A DNA stretch of 23,772 nucleotides from UBA1422 sp041859095 (GTDB taxonomy: Bacteria; Bacillota; Clostridia; Peptostreptococcales; Anaerovoracaceae). The position numbers were made by a program, and so were the translations under genes. The notes below the pieces were generated by a model. That model did no database searches. It was not told the origin of the DNA and worked only from the letters and a program-made list of their open reading frames with translations. This document shows positions 15,798 to 23,655 of this stretch, piece after piece. The first letter of the stretch is position 1; every line of letters starts with the position of its first letter. The stretch lies in the NCBI GenBank assembly GCA_041859095.1, contig JBHEKY010000035.1:1-23772 (forward strand), written 5' to 3'.

Positions 15798-15832
15798 AAA
15801 ACCGCAGCGCCGAAAGGCGTCTGCGGTTTTTT
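15798..15832 (+). terminator. Terminator of the permease gene
   Basis: AAACCGCAG-CGCC pairs with GGCG-t-CTGCGGTTT around a GAAA tetraloop, with one bulged T and a six-T run. It lies between the permease and the regulator gene. Confidence 0.88.
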
Positions 15833-15833
15833 G

Positions 15834-15862
15834 TTGCAAAAAGAATCGGTTTCGGTTATCAT
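15834..15862 (+). promoter_or_regulatory. Predicted promoter of the sigma-54 regulator gene
   Basis: TTGCAA (15834-15839) and TATCAT (15857-15862) are 17 nt apart. Expression of the activator itself would thus be sigma-A dependent. Confidence 0.5.
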
Positions 15863-15869
15863 GAAACAA

Positions 15870-15893
15870 GGGTGAACCGATATAGAATCACCC
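15870..15893. promoter_or_regulatory. Hairpin carrying a copy of the regulator's putative site
   Basis: GGGTGA and TCACCC bracket a 12-nt centre. GAACCGATAT at 15874-15883 is identical to the first ten bases of the 16-mer found twice upstream of kamA. It lies at the predicted transcription start of the regulator gene, so it could let the regulator repress itself. Confidence 0.45.
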
Positions 15894-15912
15894 GAAAGGA
15901 GCGATGCTTTTT

Positions 15913-17973
15913 ATGAGTCAAGAGTACGGAATGGACCGGGTGATGGAACCCAGACAAGTGTTTCCAACCACCGCCTGGCGCCTTGATAATAACAGAGAAA
16001 TTTCATCCGACGAGATGCGAGTTGCCATTAAAAGAATTCACATTGAGGGGACCAGCTTCCGGCAGATTTGCCAGGAATCCAACGACAATGATGACACCAT
16101 ACGACAGAAGCTCATTGATATTGTCATCCGCCGCGGGAAACTGCACAACCCGGTCACCGATACGGGGGGACTTCTATATGGAATCGTGGAAGAAATCGGT
16201 AAGGATTATGTCAGTGACAAAAACCTAAAAGTGGGTGATGAGGTGATTTGCAATACTTCACTTGCATCTATCCCGATTTACATCGGAAAAATCATGGGGA
16301 TTGACCGGGCGTACAACCAAGTGGACGCGGAAGGGTATGCCATTATCTATAATCCGATTCCCATTGTCCACAAAACCCAGGGGTTGCCCATGGATTTGTT
16401 GCTATACACCTTGAACGAATCCGGCACCCTTTACAGCGTCAGCAAAGCCGCCGCAACCCAAAAAAATTTCTTGGTGGTGGGCAACAACCTGATGCTGAAT
16501 TTGCTATTCGGACATACGATTCGAAAAGCCGCAGGAGCGGATGCCAAAATCGTCAACGTCATTGATAAAATGACCAACACCATCATTCAAGGAGATCAGG
16601 TGGATCAGCTGGTCCATAAGACTTTTAACGAAACTCATTATGTGAACATTTTGCGCCCCATGGAGGGAATCAAGAGCCTAAAAGCAGAGGGACACTTTGA
16701 TGTCACCGTCAATTGCGCGGATATCCCAGGCGCTGAGACCCTGAATATTCTTGCGACTCGAGAGGGAGGCACTGTCTTCTTTACCAATTTGATCAACAAT
16801 TACAATATCGCGTTATATATTACTGAAACCATTGCCAGACAATTGGACATCAAGTGCGCCGATGGGTATCTGGAGAAATATGACGAGTTCGACCTTGAAC
16901 TGGTCAACGAATTGGCACCGTTTTTTGAAGGAGCAACCATAGAGAAACGCCGGGAAAAAACCGAGGCTTTCCGAGTTACCATGCCACCGGGAGGTGAAAG
17001 CCTTTTGGTGGAAGACTTTATTACCGCCAGTCATGCAATGGCTCTGGTCATGGAAGAAATCATGGGGGTGGCAAAGTACGACTGCAATGTGCTGATTTCC
17101 GGGGATACCGGAGTCGGAAAAGAAAAAGTTGCCAACATCATTCAAAAGAACAGTAGCCGAAAAATGCAGCCTTTTGTGAAAATCAATTGTGCTTCCATCC
17201 CTGCAAGTTTGATGGAATCGGAATTCTTCGGGTATGAGCCAGGCTCCTTTACCGGAGCCAACACTTCCGGCAAAAAAGGCTATTTTGAAGTGGCTGACAA
17301 CGGCATTGTATTTCTGGACGAGGTGGGCGAACTTCCCCCTGAAATCCAGGCGAAACTGCTACGCGTCATACAGGACGGCGAATTCTTCAGAGTAGGCGGA
17401 ACTCTCCCAATCAAAACCAATGTCCGAATTATCTCGGCGACCAATCGTGATTTGGAGGAATTCATCGAGAACAAGACCTTCCGACGCGACTTGTATTACC
17501 GGCTCAATGTCTTCCCCGTCAAGGTGCCATCCTTAAACGAGCGGCGGGACGACATCCCTCCGCTGGTAGATCATTTTGTTCAAAAATACGGAAAAAAATT
17601 CGGCATGAGTCGGGGGATCGATGAAAATGCGGTGGAGTACTTAGCACATCGGGAGTGGAAGGGGAATATTCGGGAACTGGAAAACGTTGTGCAGCGCTTG
17701 TTGATCAATGCCAAAGGCGAGAACATCGCTATTATCGACGTGATGCGTGAACTCCACGGGCAGATTTTCGACAAACCGTTGATGGAGTTGCCTGAACAAA
17801 TGAACGGAGAAATCGAAAGAGGCTTGGAATTGGAAGCCATGGTTCACGACTTCGAGAAGCAAATTATTCGTCAGGCCTGCGATAAATACGGCTCCACTAG
17901 AAAAGTCGCCGTAGCCATTGGCATCAGCCAAACCCAGCTGGTCCGTAAAAAGAAGAAGTACGGAATCCAGTAG
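15913..17973 (+). CDS. Sigma-54 activator with an N-terminal 3,5-diaminohexanoate dehydrogenase-like sensor domain
   Basis: It is 686 residues from the ATG at 15913 (AAGGAG 11 nt upstream; the ATG at 15904 is only 2 nt from it). Residues 1 to about 340 resemble lysine-fermentation 3,5-diaminohexanoate dehydrogenase (Kdd): YGMDRVMEP, TTAWRLDNN, GKLHNPVTDTGG, LKVGDEV and GGTVFF. The expected nucleotide-binding glycine loop reads VVGNNLMLN near 188-196, so catalysis is probably lost. Residues 370-610 are the sigma-54 AAA+ domain: Walker A GDTGVGKE (397-404), the sigma-contact loop GSFTGA (444-449, usual GAFTGA), Walker B GIVFLDE (464-470) and arginine fingers in FRRDLYYRL. A Fis-type helix-turn-helix covers 655-686. 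Inferred role: a cytoplasmic activator sensing a lysine-pathway intermediate and driving kamA and probably atoDA. Confidence 0.92.
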   Translation: MSQEYGMDRVMEPRQVFPTTAWRLDNNREISSDEMRVAIKRIHIEGTSFRQICQESNDNDDTIRQKLIDIVIRRGKLHNPVTDTGGLLYGIVEEIGKDYVSDKNLKVGDEVICNTSLASIPIYIGKIMGIDRAYNQVDAEGYAIIYNPIPIVHKTQGLPMDLLLYTLNESGTLYSVSKAAATQKNFLVVGNNLMLNLLFGHTIRKAAGADAKIVNVIDKMTNTIIQGDQVDQLVHKTFNETHYVNILRPMEGIKSLKAEGHFDVTVNCADIPGAETLNILATREGGTVFFTNLINNYNIALYITETIARQLDIKCADGYLEKYDEFDLELVNELAPFFEGATIEKRREKTEAFRVTMPPGGESLLVEDFITASHAMALVMEEIMGVAKYDCNVLISGDTGVGKEKVANIIQKNSSRKMQPFVKINCASIPASLMESEFFGYEPGSFTGANTSGKKGYFEVADNGIVFLDEVGELPPEIQAKLLRVIQDGEFFRVGGTLPIKTNVRIISATNRDLEEFIENKTFRRDLYYRLNVFPVKVPSLNERRDDIPPLVDHFVQKYGKKFGMSRGIDENAVEYLAHREWKGNIRELENVVQRLLINAKGENIAIIDVMRELHGQIFDKPLMELPEQMNGEIERGLELEAMVHDFEKQIIRQACDKYGSTRKVAVAIGISQTQLVRKKKKYGIQ

Positions 17974-18026
17974 CATAAGAAGCGTGTTGGATCGTGACAC
18001 AGAACCCATTTCAAATAAGGGAATAA

Positions 18027-18074
18027 GAGCCGATATCTGTTCGTGCCATAAACGGGTTGAACAGATATCGGTTC
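18027..18074. promoter_or_regulatory. Paired 16-bp operator (putative enhancer site), also a possible terminator
   Basis: GAGCCGATATCTGTTC (18027-18042) and GAACAGATATCGGTTC (18059-18074) are inverted copies of one near-palindromic 16-mer (GAACcGATATCtGTTC). Their centres are 32 bp apart, about three helical turns, and about 138 and 106 bp upstream of the predicted kamA start. This is the usual layout for an enhancer-binding protein. As RNA the two copies form a 16-bp stem (one G-U) followed within a few bases by a T-rich run (18078-18086), so the element may also end the regulator transcript. Confidence 0.75.
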
Positions 18075-18146
18075 GCTTGTTTTTTGTGTTGGTTTCAGAG
18101 CTGGGCATTTCCAATGCTTTGAGAAAAATTTTACGGAGATTTTGTT

Positions 18147-18162
18147 TGGCACAAGACTTGCT
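18147..18162 (+). promoter_or_regulatory. Sigma-54 (-24/-12) promoter of kamA
   Basis: TGGCAC-AAGAC-TTGCT matches the sigma-54 consensus TGGCAC-N5-TTGCW, preceded by T. The invariant GG and GC have the required spacing. Transcription would start near 18172, about 90 nt before kamA. Confidence 0.9.
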
Positions 18163-18260
18163 ATTATATATCAGTAAGATTATGTCTTATTTTCGGACTA
18201 AGCCCTTCCGAATGGCGAATAAAATATCCCTACAACACAATGAATACGAAGGAGAACAAA

Positions 18261-19520
18261 ATGGCAATTAGAAATTGGAAAGACATTCCCTTGTGGAAAG
18301 ACGTTACTGATGAACAGTGGAACGACTGGGTATGGCAGGTCAGCCATCGCTTGACGACCGTTGATGAAATTAGCCAGGTTGTCAACTTGACCGCCAAAGA
18401 AAAAGAAGATATCGAAAAGGTTATGGATGGCTTCCGCGTTGGAATCACTCCTTATTATGCATCCTTGATGGATCCGGACGATCCCAGATGCCCCGTCAGA
18501 ATGCAGGCAGTTCCTGTCCTGAACGAAACGTTCCGGTATGAGGAAGATATGGCGGATCCTCTCCATGAAGACGAAGATTCCCCTGCGCCGGGATTGACCC
18601 ATAGATATCCTGACCGAGTTCTTTTCCTGATTACTGACCAGTGCTCCATGTACTGCAGACATTGCACCAGAAGAAGACTGGCAGGCGAAAAAGACGGTGC
18701 CAGAAGCCGAGAGGACATTATTGCTTGTATCGAATACATCAAGAAGACTCCACAAGTTCGTGACGTCCTTTTGTCAGGAGGCGACTGCCTCTGCGTATCC
18801 GACGATACCTTGGAATTCATCATCAGCGAACTTCGCAAGATTCCTCATGTCGAAATCGTTCGACTGGGCTCTCGAACCCCTGTGGTTATGCCCATGAGAA
18901 TCACCGATGATCTGGTGAACATGTTGAAGAAATATCACCCAATTTGGCTGAATACACATTTCAACCACCCCAAAGAAATGACACCGGAAGCAGCGGAAGC
19001 TTGCGCAAAGATTTCCAACGCCGGCATTCCTCTTGGCAACCAGTCCGTATTGTTACGAGGCGTCAATGACTGCCCCCATATCATGAGAGACCTGGTTCAC
19101 GTCCTCGTCAAAAACCGTGTACGACCATACTACATTTACCAGTGTGACCTATCCCTGGGCATTGCGCATTTCAGAACCCCTGTATCCAAGGGCATCGAAA
19201 TCATCGAAGGCCTGCGGGGACACACCTCCGGTTATGCAGTACCGACCTTCGTCGTGGATGCACCGGGTGGCGGCGGCAAGATTCCTGTTATGCCTCAGTA
19301 CATGATTTCCCAGTCGCCGGGCAAAGTGGTTCTCAGAAACTACGAAGGCGTTATCACAACGTACTCCGAGCCTGCTCATCAGGAAGAATTGGAATGTACT
19401 TGCGACTACTGCACCGACAAAAAAGAATATCATTATGAAGGTGTGGAAGGATTGCTTCGTGGAGAGCGTATGTCCATGGAACCCATGCATTTGCTGAGAC
19501 ACGAAAGAAACAAAAAATAA
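18261..19520 (+). CDS. kamA: L-lysine 2,3-aminomutase
   Basis: This radical-SAM, PLP enzyme converts L-lysine to L-beta-lysine, the first step of clostridial lysine fermentation. It is 419 residues. The [4Fe-4S] cluster motif CSMYCRHC has C128, C132 and C135. R137 binds the substrate carboxylate, and K340 in APGGGGK is the PLP lysine. The zinc-site cysteines C271, C379, C381 and C384 are present. D296 and D333, which hold the lysine side-chain amine, are both aspartate. Glutamate 2,3-aminomutases have Lys and Asn there, so lysine is the predicted substrate. Numbering is shifted by about +3 from the Clostridium subterminale enzyme as I remember it. The ATG at 18261 has GAAGGAG 6 nt upstream. 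Seven residues of an earlier in-frame ATG are rejected. Confidence 0.96.
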   Translation: MAIRNWKDIPLWKDVTDEQWNDWVWQVSHRLTTVDEISQVVNLTAKEKEDIEKVMDGFRVGITPYYASLMDPDDPRCPVRMQAVPVLNETFRYEEDMADPLHEDEDSPAPGLTHRYPDRVLFLITDQCSMYCRHCTRRRLAGEKDGARSREDIIACIEYIKKTPQVRDVLLSGGDCLCVSDDTLEFIISELRKIPHVEIVRLGSRTPVVMPMRITDDLVNMLKKYHPIWLNTHFNHPKEMTPEAAEACAKISNAGIPLGNQSVLLRGVNDCPHIMRDLVHVLVKNRVRPYYIYQCDLSLGIAHFRTPVSKGIEIIEGLRGHTSGYAVPTFVVDAPGGGGKIPVMPQYMISQSPGKVVLRNYEGVITTYSEPAHQEELECTCDYCTDKKEYHYEGVEGLLRGERMSMEPMHLLRHERNKK

Positions 19521-19534
19521 ACAATAAAATGTAA

Positions 19535-19580
19535 GCACATAAAAATCCCCCGGAAAATATCCGGGGGATTTTTTATGTGC
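19535..19580. terminator. Long bidirectional terminator between kamA and the aminotransferase gene
   Basis: GCACATAAAAATCCCCCGGA pairs with its complement at 19560-19580 over about 20 bp, with a single extra T and a 5-nt loop. A- and T-runs are inside the stem, so it serves both converging operons. Confidence 0.92.
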
Positions 19581-19640
19581 CTTGCGGCATTTGATGAGAA
19601 ATGGCTGTGAGGTGTTTGGATTGATTTAGTTTGGCTTGGT

Positions 19641-20978
19641 TTAGAATCCGTTGTTCTTTTCGACTAATGTCAGGACGCCGTCAAGACGCTCAACTATTTT
19701 GTCGATTTCGGCTTCGGATACTACGAAGGCAGGGGCGATCATCAGGGTGTCGCCGGACTGGCCTTTGTTGCAGCCTGCGCTGGATTCAATCAACATATTC
19801 TGTCTGAGACATTCGTCAGCAACCTGACTGGAGTACCCAACGGAAGGCGGGAAGCTTTCCTTGGTGGCCTTGTCTTTGACTAGTTCGACACCAATCATCA
19901 GGCCCATACCTCTGACATCGCCGATGGTGGGATGAACGGCCTTCAAGGCTTCGAGTTTTGCCTTGAGATATTCGCCTCTGGCTAAGCACTGTTCGATCAG
20001 CTTGTGATCCTTCAGGTAATTCAGTGCTGCGATACCAACAGCTGCGCCCAGGGGGCTTGCGGACCAAGAGAATCCCGGTGGGAAGTTGCCACCATTTTCG
20101 TCCATGGATTTGTACATTGCTTCGGAAATCCCTACTGCTGCCAGTGGGAAGTATCCCCCGCTGAGGGCTTTGCCCATGGTGACCACATCAGGTTTAATGC
20201 CAAATCGCTGATAGGCGAAGGGGATACCGGTTCTGCCAACGCCGGACATGACTTCGTCCATCATCAAAAGGACATCGTATTTGTCGCAGATTCTTCGGAT
20301 TTCTTTGAAGTAACCGGCGGGAGGAGTTGCTGCGCACAGGGACATGCCGGAAACCGGCTCCATGATGAAAGCGGCTACGGCGTCTGGACCCTGGTTGAGA
20401 ATTTCGTTTTCTAGGGCCTGAGCACATTCAAAGTTGCAACTGCCTTCTTCTTTGCCGAACCAACATCTGTAGCAGTATGCCGGAGCGATATGACCAAATT
20501 CGTGGAGGTACGGCTCGTAGCCTTGCCGTCTCTTGGCAAATCCGCTAACGGAAAGGGCGCCATTGGTCATGCCGTGATAACTCTGCCATCTACCGATGAT
20601 CTTATATTTGCTGGGTTTGCCTCTCAAAATTTGGTACTTACGGACCAACTTGATAGCGATTTCGTTGGCTTCAGAGCCACCGCAGACTTCGAAGATTCGA
20701 CCCATGTCGTTGTTGGTCAAATCGGCAACCATTCTGCAATGCTGCTCAAGAACCTCAGAGGTGCAGTCATCCCGGTGAGCATAGGCGATTTTGAGGGCTT
20801 GTTCTTTTAGTACTTCCGCCATTTCGGGAACACCGTGGCCCAGGCTGGCAAGGACAGGGCCGCTGGCACCATCAATCAGCTCAACGCCGTCTTCGGTGTA
20901 CATATAGATCCCTTTGCCATAGGCGACTTTTGGATACTTCTTGTGGAAGTCCAGGCTTAAAACGTTTTTTTCACTCAT
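19641..20978 (-). CDS. Class III PLP aminotransferase, substrate unknown
   Basis: This is a 445-residue fold-type I, class III (omega) aminotransferase. The PLP lysine is K270 in TMGKALSGG, and DEVMSGVGRTG lies at 241-251. An aspartate before it and GGSEANEIA (100-108) form the phosphate region. Such enzymes use omega-amino or beta-amino acids. It is the last gene of a CoA-transferase/thiolase operon that faces kamA, so beta-lysine, 3-aminobutyrate or an omega-amino acid from lysine are candidates, but residues do not decide. A cysteine cluster (C169, C172, C181, C185; CX2C-X8-CX3C) could bind metal. It has a reasonable AAAGGCAATATC before the ATG. The thiolase gene ends about 60 nt upstream. 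Confidence 0.85.
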   Translation of the reverse strand: MSEKNVLSLDFHKKYPKVAYGKGIYMYTEDGVELIDGASGPVLASLGHGVPEMAEVLKEQALKIAYAHRDDCTSEVLEQHCRMVADLTNNDMGRIFEVCGGSEANEIAIKLVRKYQILRGKPSKYKIIGRWQSYHGMTNGALSVSGFAKRRQGYEPYLHEFGHIAPAYCYRCWFGKEEGSCNFECAQALENEILNQGPDAVAAFIMEPVSGMSLCAATPPAGYFKEIRRICDKYDVLLMMDEVMSGVGRTGIPFAYQRFGIKPDVVTMGKALSGGYFPLAAVGISEAMYKSMDENGGNFPPGFSWSASPLGAAVGIAALNYLKDHKLIEQCLARGEYLKAKLEALKAVHPTIGDVRGMGLMIGVELVKDKATKESFPPSVGYSSQVADECLRQNMLIESSAGCNKGQSGDTLMIAPAFVVSEAEIDKIVERLDGVLTLVEKNNGF

Positions 20979-20997
20979 GATATTGCCTTTCTGTTTT

Positions 20998-21017
20998 CAT
21001 GGGATTGAAAGCCCATG
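20998..21017 (-). other. Intercistronic hairpin before the aminotransferase gene
   Basis: CATGGG (20998-21003) and CCCATG (21012-21017) are perfect 6-bp arms with an 8-nt loop. No U-run follows on the minus strand, so it is more likely a processing or stability element than a terminator. Confidence 0.4.
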
Positions 21018-21037
21018 GTTGGTTTTCAAAATGTGAG

Positions 21038-22201
21038 TTATGGTCTTTCGAACATGGCTGCAGAACCTTCTCCGCCGCCGATGCACATGGTAACGATGGC
21101 ATATTTGCGCTCGCTGTTTTTCATTGCGTAAGCTGCCTTTGTGGTCAGCACCGCTCCAGTTGCGCCTAATGCGTGTCCAAGGGCGATTGCACCGCCGTTG
21201 GGGTTGACTCTGGCCGGATCAAGACCCAGCTCTTCAATACAACCAATCGACTGGGAAGCAAAGGCCTCGTTCAGTTCGATCATTTCTACTTCATCCAAGG
21301 AAACACCGGTTTTCTTGAGCAGTTTGTTGACTGCACCGATTGGGCCAAAGCCCATAACAGCAGGATCCAGACCAACGGTTGCGAATCCCTTGACTTTTAG
21401 TAGTACGGGAAGTCCATGCTCATCTGCTTTTTCTTTGCTCATGATGACAACTGCTGCGGCACCATCATTCATGGGGCAGCTATTCCCTGCTGTGACGGAA
21501 CCGTCCTTGACAAAGATTGGCTTCAATTTGGCCATCTGTTCCAGACTGGCATCAGCACGGGGGGATTCATCGGTATCGATGACAACTTCGTTTCTGCCAA
21601 CCTTGGTCAGAACAGGAACGATTTGTTCTTTGAATACGCCTGCTTCAATGGCTCTCGTCGCTTTCTGATGACTCTCATAAGCAAAGGTATCCATTGCTTC
21701 GCGGGTAACAGGATGCACTTCCAGAACGTTTTCTGCCGTGACGCCCATGTCCGGGTTGCCGGCCTTGGGAGGTGACATCATAACATAGTTAAAGGAAGGG
21801 GGCGCATAACTGTATGCTTTTGAGGATTTGGAAAGGAAGTACGGGTTATTGCTCATGCTTTCTGCGCCACCGGCTACATAAACGTCGCCGTGTCCGCTTT
21901 CAATCATGGCCGCTGCCACGCAAATGGTTTCCAGACCGGATGCACACTGCCTGTCAAATTGCATGCCGGGGATGGTCATGGGCAACTCTGCTTCCAAGGC
22001 TGCAACACGACCTAGGTTTCCGGGTGCGCCTTCGGCATTGCCCATATATACGTCTTCAATCAGGTTGGGATCGATGCCAGCGCGACGGACGGCTTCTTTG
22101 ACCACAATTCCTGCCAGCTGATAGCCATCCAGCCTGGCCAGTGCGCCGCCGTATTTACCGATAGGGGTTCTGACTGCAGATACGATTACTGCTTCTCTCA
22201 T
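21038..22201 (-). CDS. Acetyl-CoA acetyltransferase (acetoacetyl-CoA thiolase)
   Basis: The product interconverts acetoacetyl-CoA plus CoA with two acetyl-CoA. It is 387 residues with the thiolase catalytic set intact: nucleophile C86 (DRQCASG), NEAF at 311-314, H343 (GHALGATGA) and C373 (MCIGGGEGSA). The start follows AAGGAGGAACC. It lies 16 nt after the CoA-transferase beta subunit. In lysine fermentation acetoacetate is released by 3-keto-5-aminohexanoate cleavage, activated by CoA-transferase and split by thiolase. This gene fits that last step, so thiolysis rather than condensation is the likely direction here. Confidence 0.93.
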   Translation of the reverse strand: MREAVIVSAVRTPIGKYGGALARLDGYQLAGIVVKEAVRRAGIDPNLIEDVYMGNAEGAPGNLGRVAALEAELPMTIPGMQFDRQCASGLETICVAAAMIESGHGDVYVAGGAESMSNNPYFLSKSSKAYSYAPPSFNYVMMSPPKAGNPDMGVTAENVLEVHPVTREAMDTFAYESHQKATRAIEAGVFKEQIVPVLTKVGRNEVVIDTDESPRADASLEQMAKLKPIFVKDGSVTAGNSCPMNDGAAAVVIMSKEKADEHGLPVLLKVKGFATVGLDPAVMGFGPIGAVNKLLKKTGVSLDEVEMIELNEAFASQSIGCIEELGLDPARVNPNGGAIALGHALGATGAVLTTKAAYAMKNSERKYAIVTMCIGGGEGSAAMFERP

Positions 22202-22217
22202 ACTGGTTCCTCCTTAT

Positions 22218-22880
22218 TTATTCGTAGGAAATGACGCGGATTGGCTCCTCAACAATGAGTTTCGCGCCAGTCTTGCTAATAACGTCTTCAACGGTGGTGC
22301 CTTCAAAGATCTCTTTGAGGACCAGACCACGTTTTTCTACGCTGATGACTGCGATGTCCGTAATGATCAAAGAGACACACGCGGTGGCAGTCAATGGCAG
22401 TTCGCAACGCTCCTTAATTTTGGGGTTGCCTTTTTTGTCGGTGTGGGTTGTGACGGCAATGACCTTACGGGCATGCCTTGCCAAATCCATTGCACCACCC
22501 ATGCCGGGTACGATTGCGCCCGGGACAATCCAGTTGGCCAGGTCGCCGTTTTCAGCTACTTCCAAAGCACCTAAAATGGTGATGTCCAGCTTGCCGCTTC
22601 TTACCAAAGCGAAAGAGTTGGCGCTGTCAAAATAGCTTGCTCCGGGAACCACGGTGATGGGCACGCAACCGGCATCCACCAGGTCGGCGTCTTCTTTGCC
22701 TTTTTCGGCAGGACCACCGGCTCCCAGTACGCCGTTTTCAGCGTGGAAGAATACAGTTTTGTCTTCTGAAATATATGCTGCGGCAGCCTGTGGGATACCG
22801 AAACCCAAGTTTACGATGTTACCGTTTTCGATTTCTTCGGCGGCTCTTCTCGCCATTTGCTCTCTTATTGCCATCCCCAT
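22218..22880 (-). CDS. atoA: Acetate/butyrate-acetoacetate CoA-transferase, beta subunit
   Basis: This is the small (B) subunit of a family I 3-oxoacid CoA-transferase, 220 residues. The catalytic glutamate that forms the glutamyl-CoA thioester is E48 in the HAENGVLG motif, and a GAxxFD-type region follows near 80-90. Its ATG at 22880 overlaps the alpha-subunit gene by 16 nt. GGAGGTGAC lies 8 nt upstream inside that gene, giving coupled translation and equal subunits. Expected reaction: acetoacetate plus an acyl-CoA (butyryl- or acetyl-CoA) to acetoacetyl-CoA plus the free acid. Confidence 0.94.
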   Translation of the reverse strand: MGMAIREQMARRAAEEIENGNIVNLGFGIPQAAAAYISEDKTVFFHAENGVLGAGGPAEKGKEDADLVDAGCVPITVVPGASYFDSANSFALVRSGKLDITILGALEVAENGDLANWIVPGAIVPGMGGAMDLARHARKVIAVTTHTDKKGNPKIKERCELPLTATACVSLIITDIAVISVEKRGLVLKEIFEGTTVEDVISKTGAKLIVEEPIRVISYE

Positions 22881-23557
22881 GTCCAGTCACCTCCTCCATG
22901 TACTATAACTTCAACAAAAGCACCCGGTGTAACGACATCTTCAGGATCAATTGCACCAAGGGGAACAATCTCTTTTGCGTCAACAATGGTTAAATCTGCA
23001 GCCATTGCCATCAGCGGGTTCAAACCTCTTGCGGTTTTGCTGTACACCAGATTACCGAATGGGTCTGCTTTTTCGGCCAAGATGATGGCGATGTCAGCAC
23101 GGAGTGCTGATTCTACCAGAAAAGTCTTGCCGTTTACTACGACTTGCTCTTTGCCATCTTGAACTAGTGTGCCAAGACCGACATCAGTGAGGATGCCGCC
23201 AAGGCCTACACCGCCGGCTCTGATTCTTTCGGCCAGGGTGCCCTGGGGAGAGAATTCAACCTCCAGCTTGCCTTCGTTCATCAGTTTCCCGGTTGTGGGG
23301 GTTGCACCGATGTGACTTGTTATGAGTTTTTTGACTTGTTCGTTTTGGATGATGTGGTCAGGACCCACATTGGGATCGCCTGCGTCGATTGAAATCAGCG
23401 TCAAGTCTTTGACGTTCTTCTTGATGATTTCATTCACCAGACGGTACGATGAGCCGACTCCGCCAAATCCGGCAATCATGATCGTCATGCCGTCTTTGAT
23501 CAAGTCCATGGCTTCTTCGACAGTTTTGATTTTTCCAAATTTGTTTTCTACTTCCAT
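22865..23557 (-). CDS. atoD: Acetate/butyrate-acetoacetate CoA-transferase, alpha subunit
   Basis: This is the A subunit of the same family I CoA-transferase, 230 residues. IMIAGFGGVGSS near 26-37 is the CoA-binding glycine stretch, and the SPQGTLAERIRAGGVG region (104-119) is typical. It carries no catalytic Glu of its own, which the B subunit supplies. The start has AAAGGTTGGTGAG before it. As first gene of the operon it is preceded by a sigma-54 promoter about 100 nt upstream. It could be named for butyrate or acetate; the donor cannot be read from sequence. Confidence 0.93.
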   Translation of the reverse strand: MEVENKFGKIKTVEEAMDLIKDGMTIMIAGFGGVGSSYRLVNEIIKKNVKDLTLISIDAGDPNVGPDHIIQNEQVKKLITSHIGATPTTGKLMNEGKLEVEFSPQGTLAERIRAGGVGLGGILTDVGLGTLVQDGKEQVVVNGKTFLVESALRADIAIILAEKADPFGNLVYSKTARGLNPLMAMAADLTIVDAKEIVPLGAIDPEDVVTPGAFVEVIVHGGGDWTWGWQ

Positions 23558-23655
23558 TTTCTCACCAACCTTTCATAAAATTAACTTTTTGTACTCTTGT
23601 GCGTTGCCGGTTACCGATTGCCAAAAACCAAGAGTGTAGTCATACCGTATATAAT

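Noticed and set aside
15913..16930. A split, separately functional kdd gene fused by an assembly error
   Set aside because: The frame is continuous through the linker into the AAA+ domain, with no stop or ribosome site between. The degenerate glycine loop also argues against a working dehydrogenase.
18261..19520. Glutamate 2,3-aminomutase instead of lysine 2,3-aminomutase
   Set aside because: Both side-chain-binding positions are aspartate (D296, D333), which fits lysine. The context of Kdd-like regulator and acetoacetate genes agrees.
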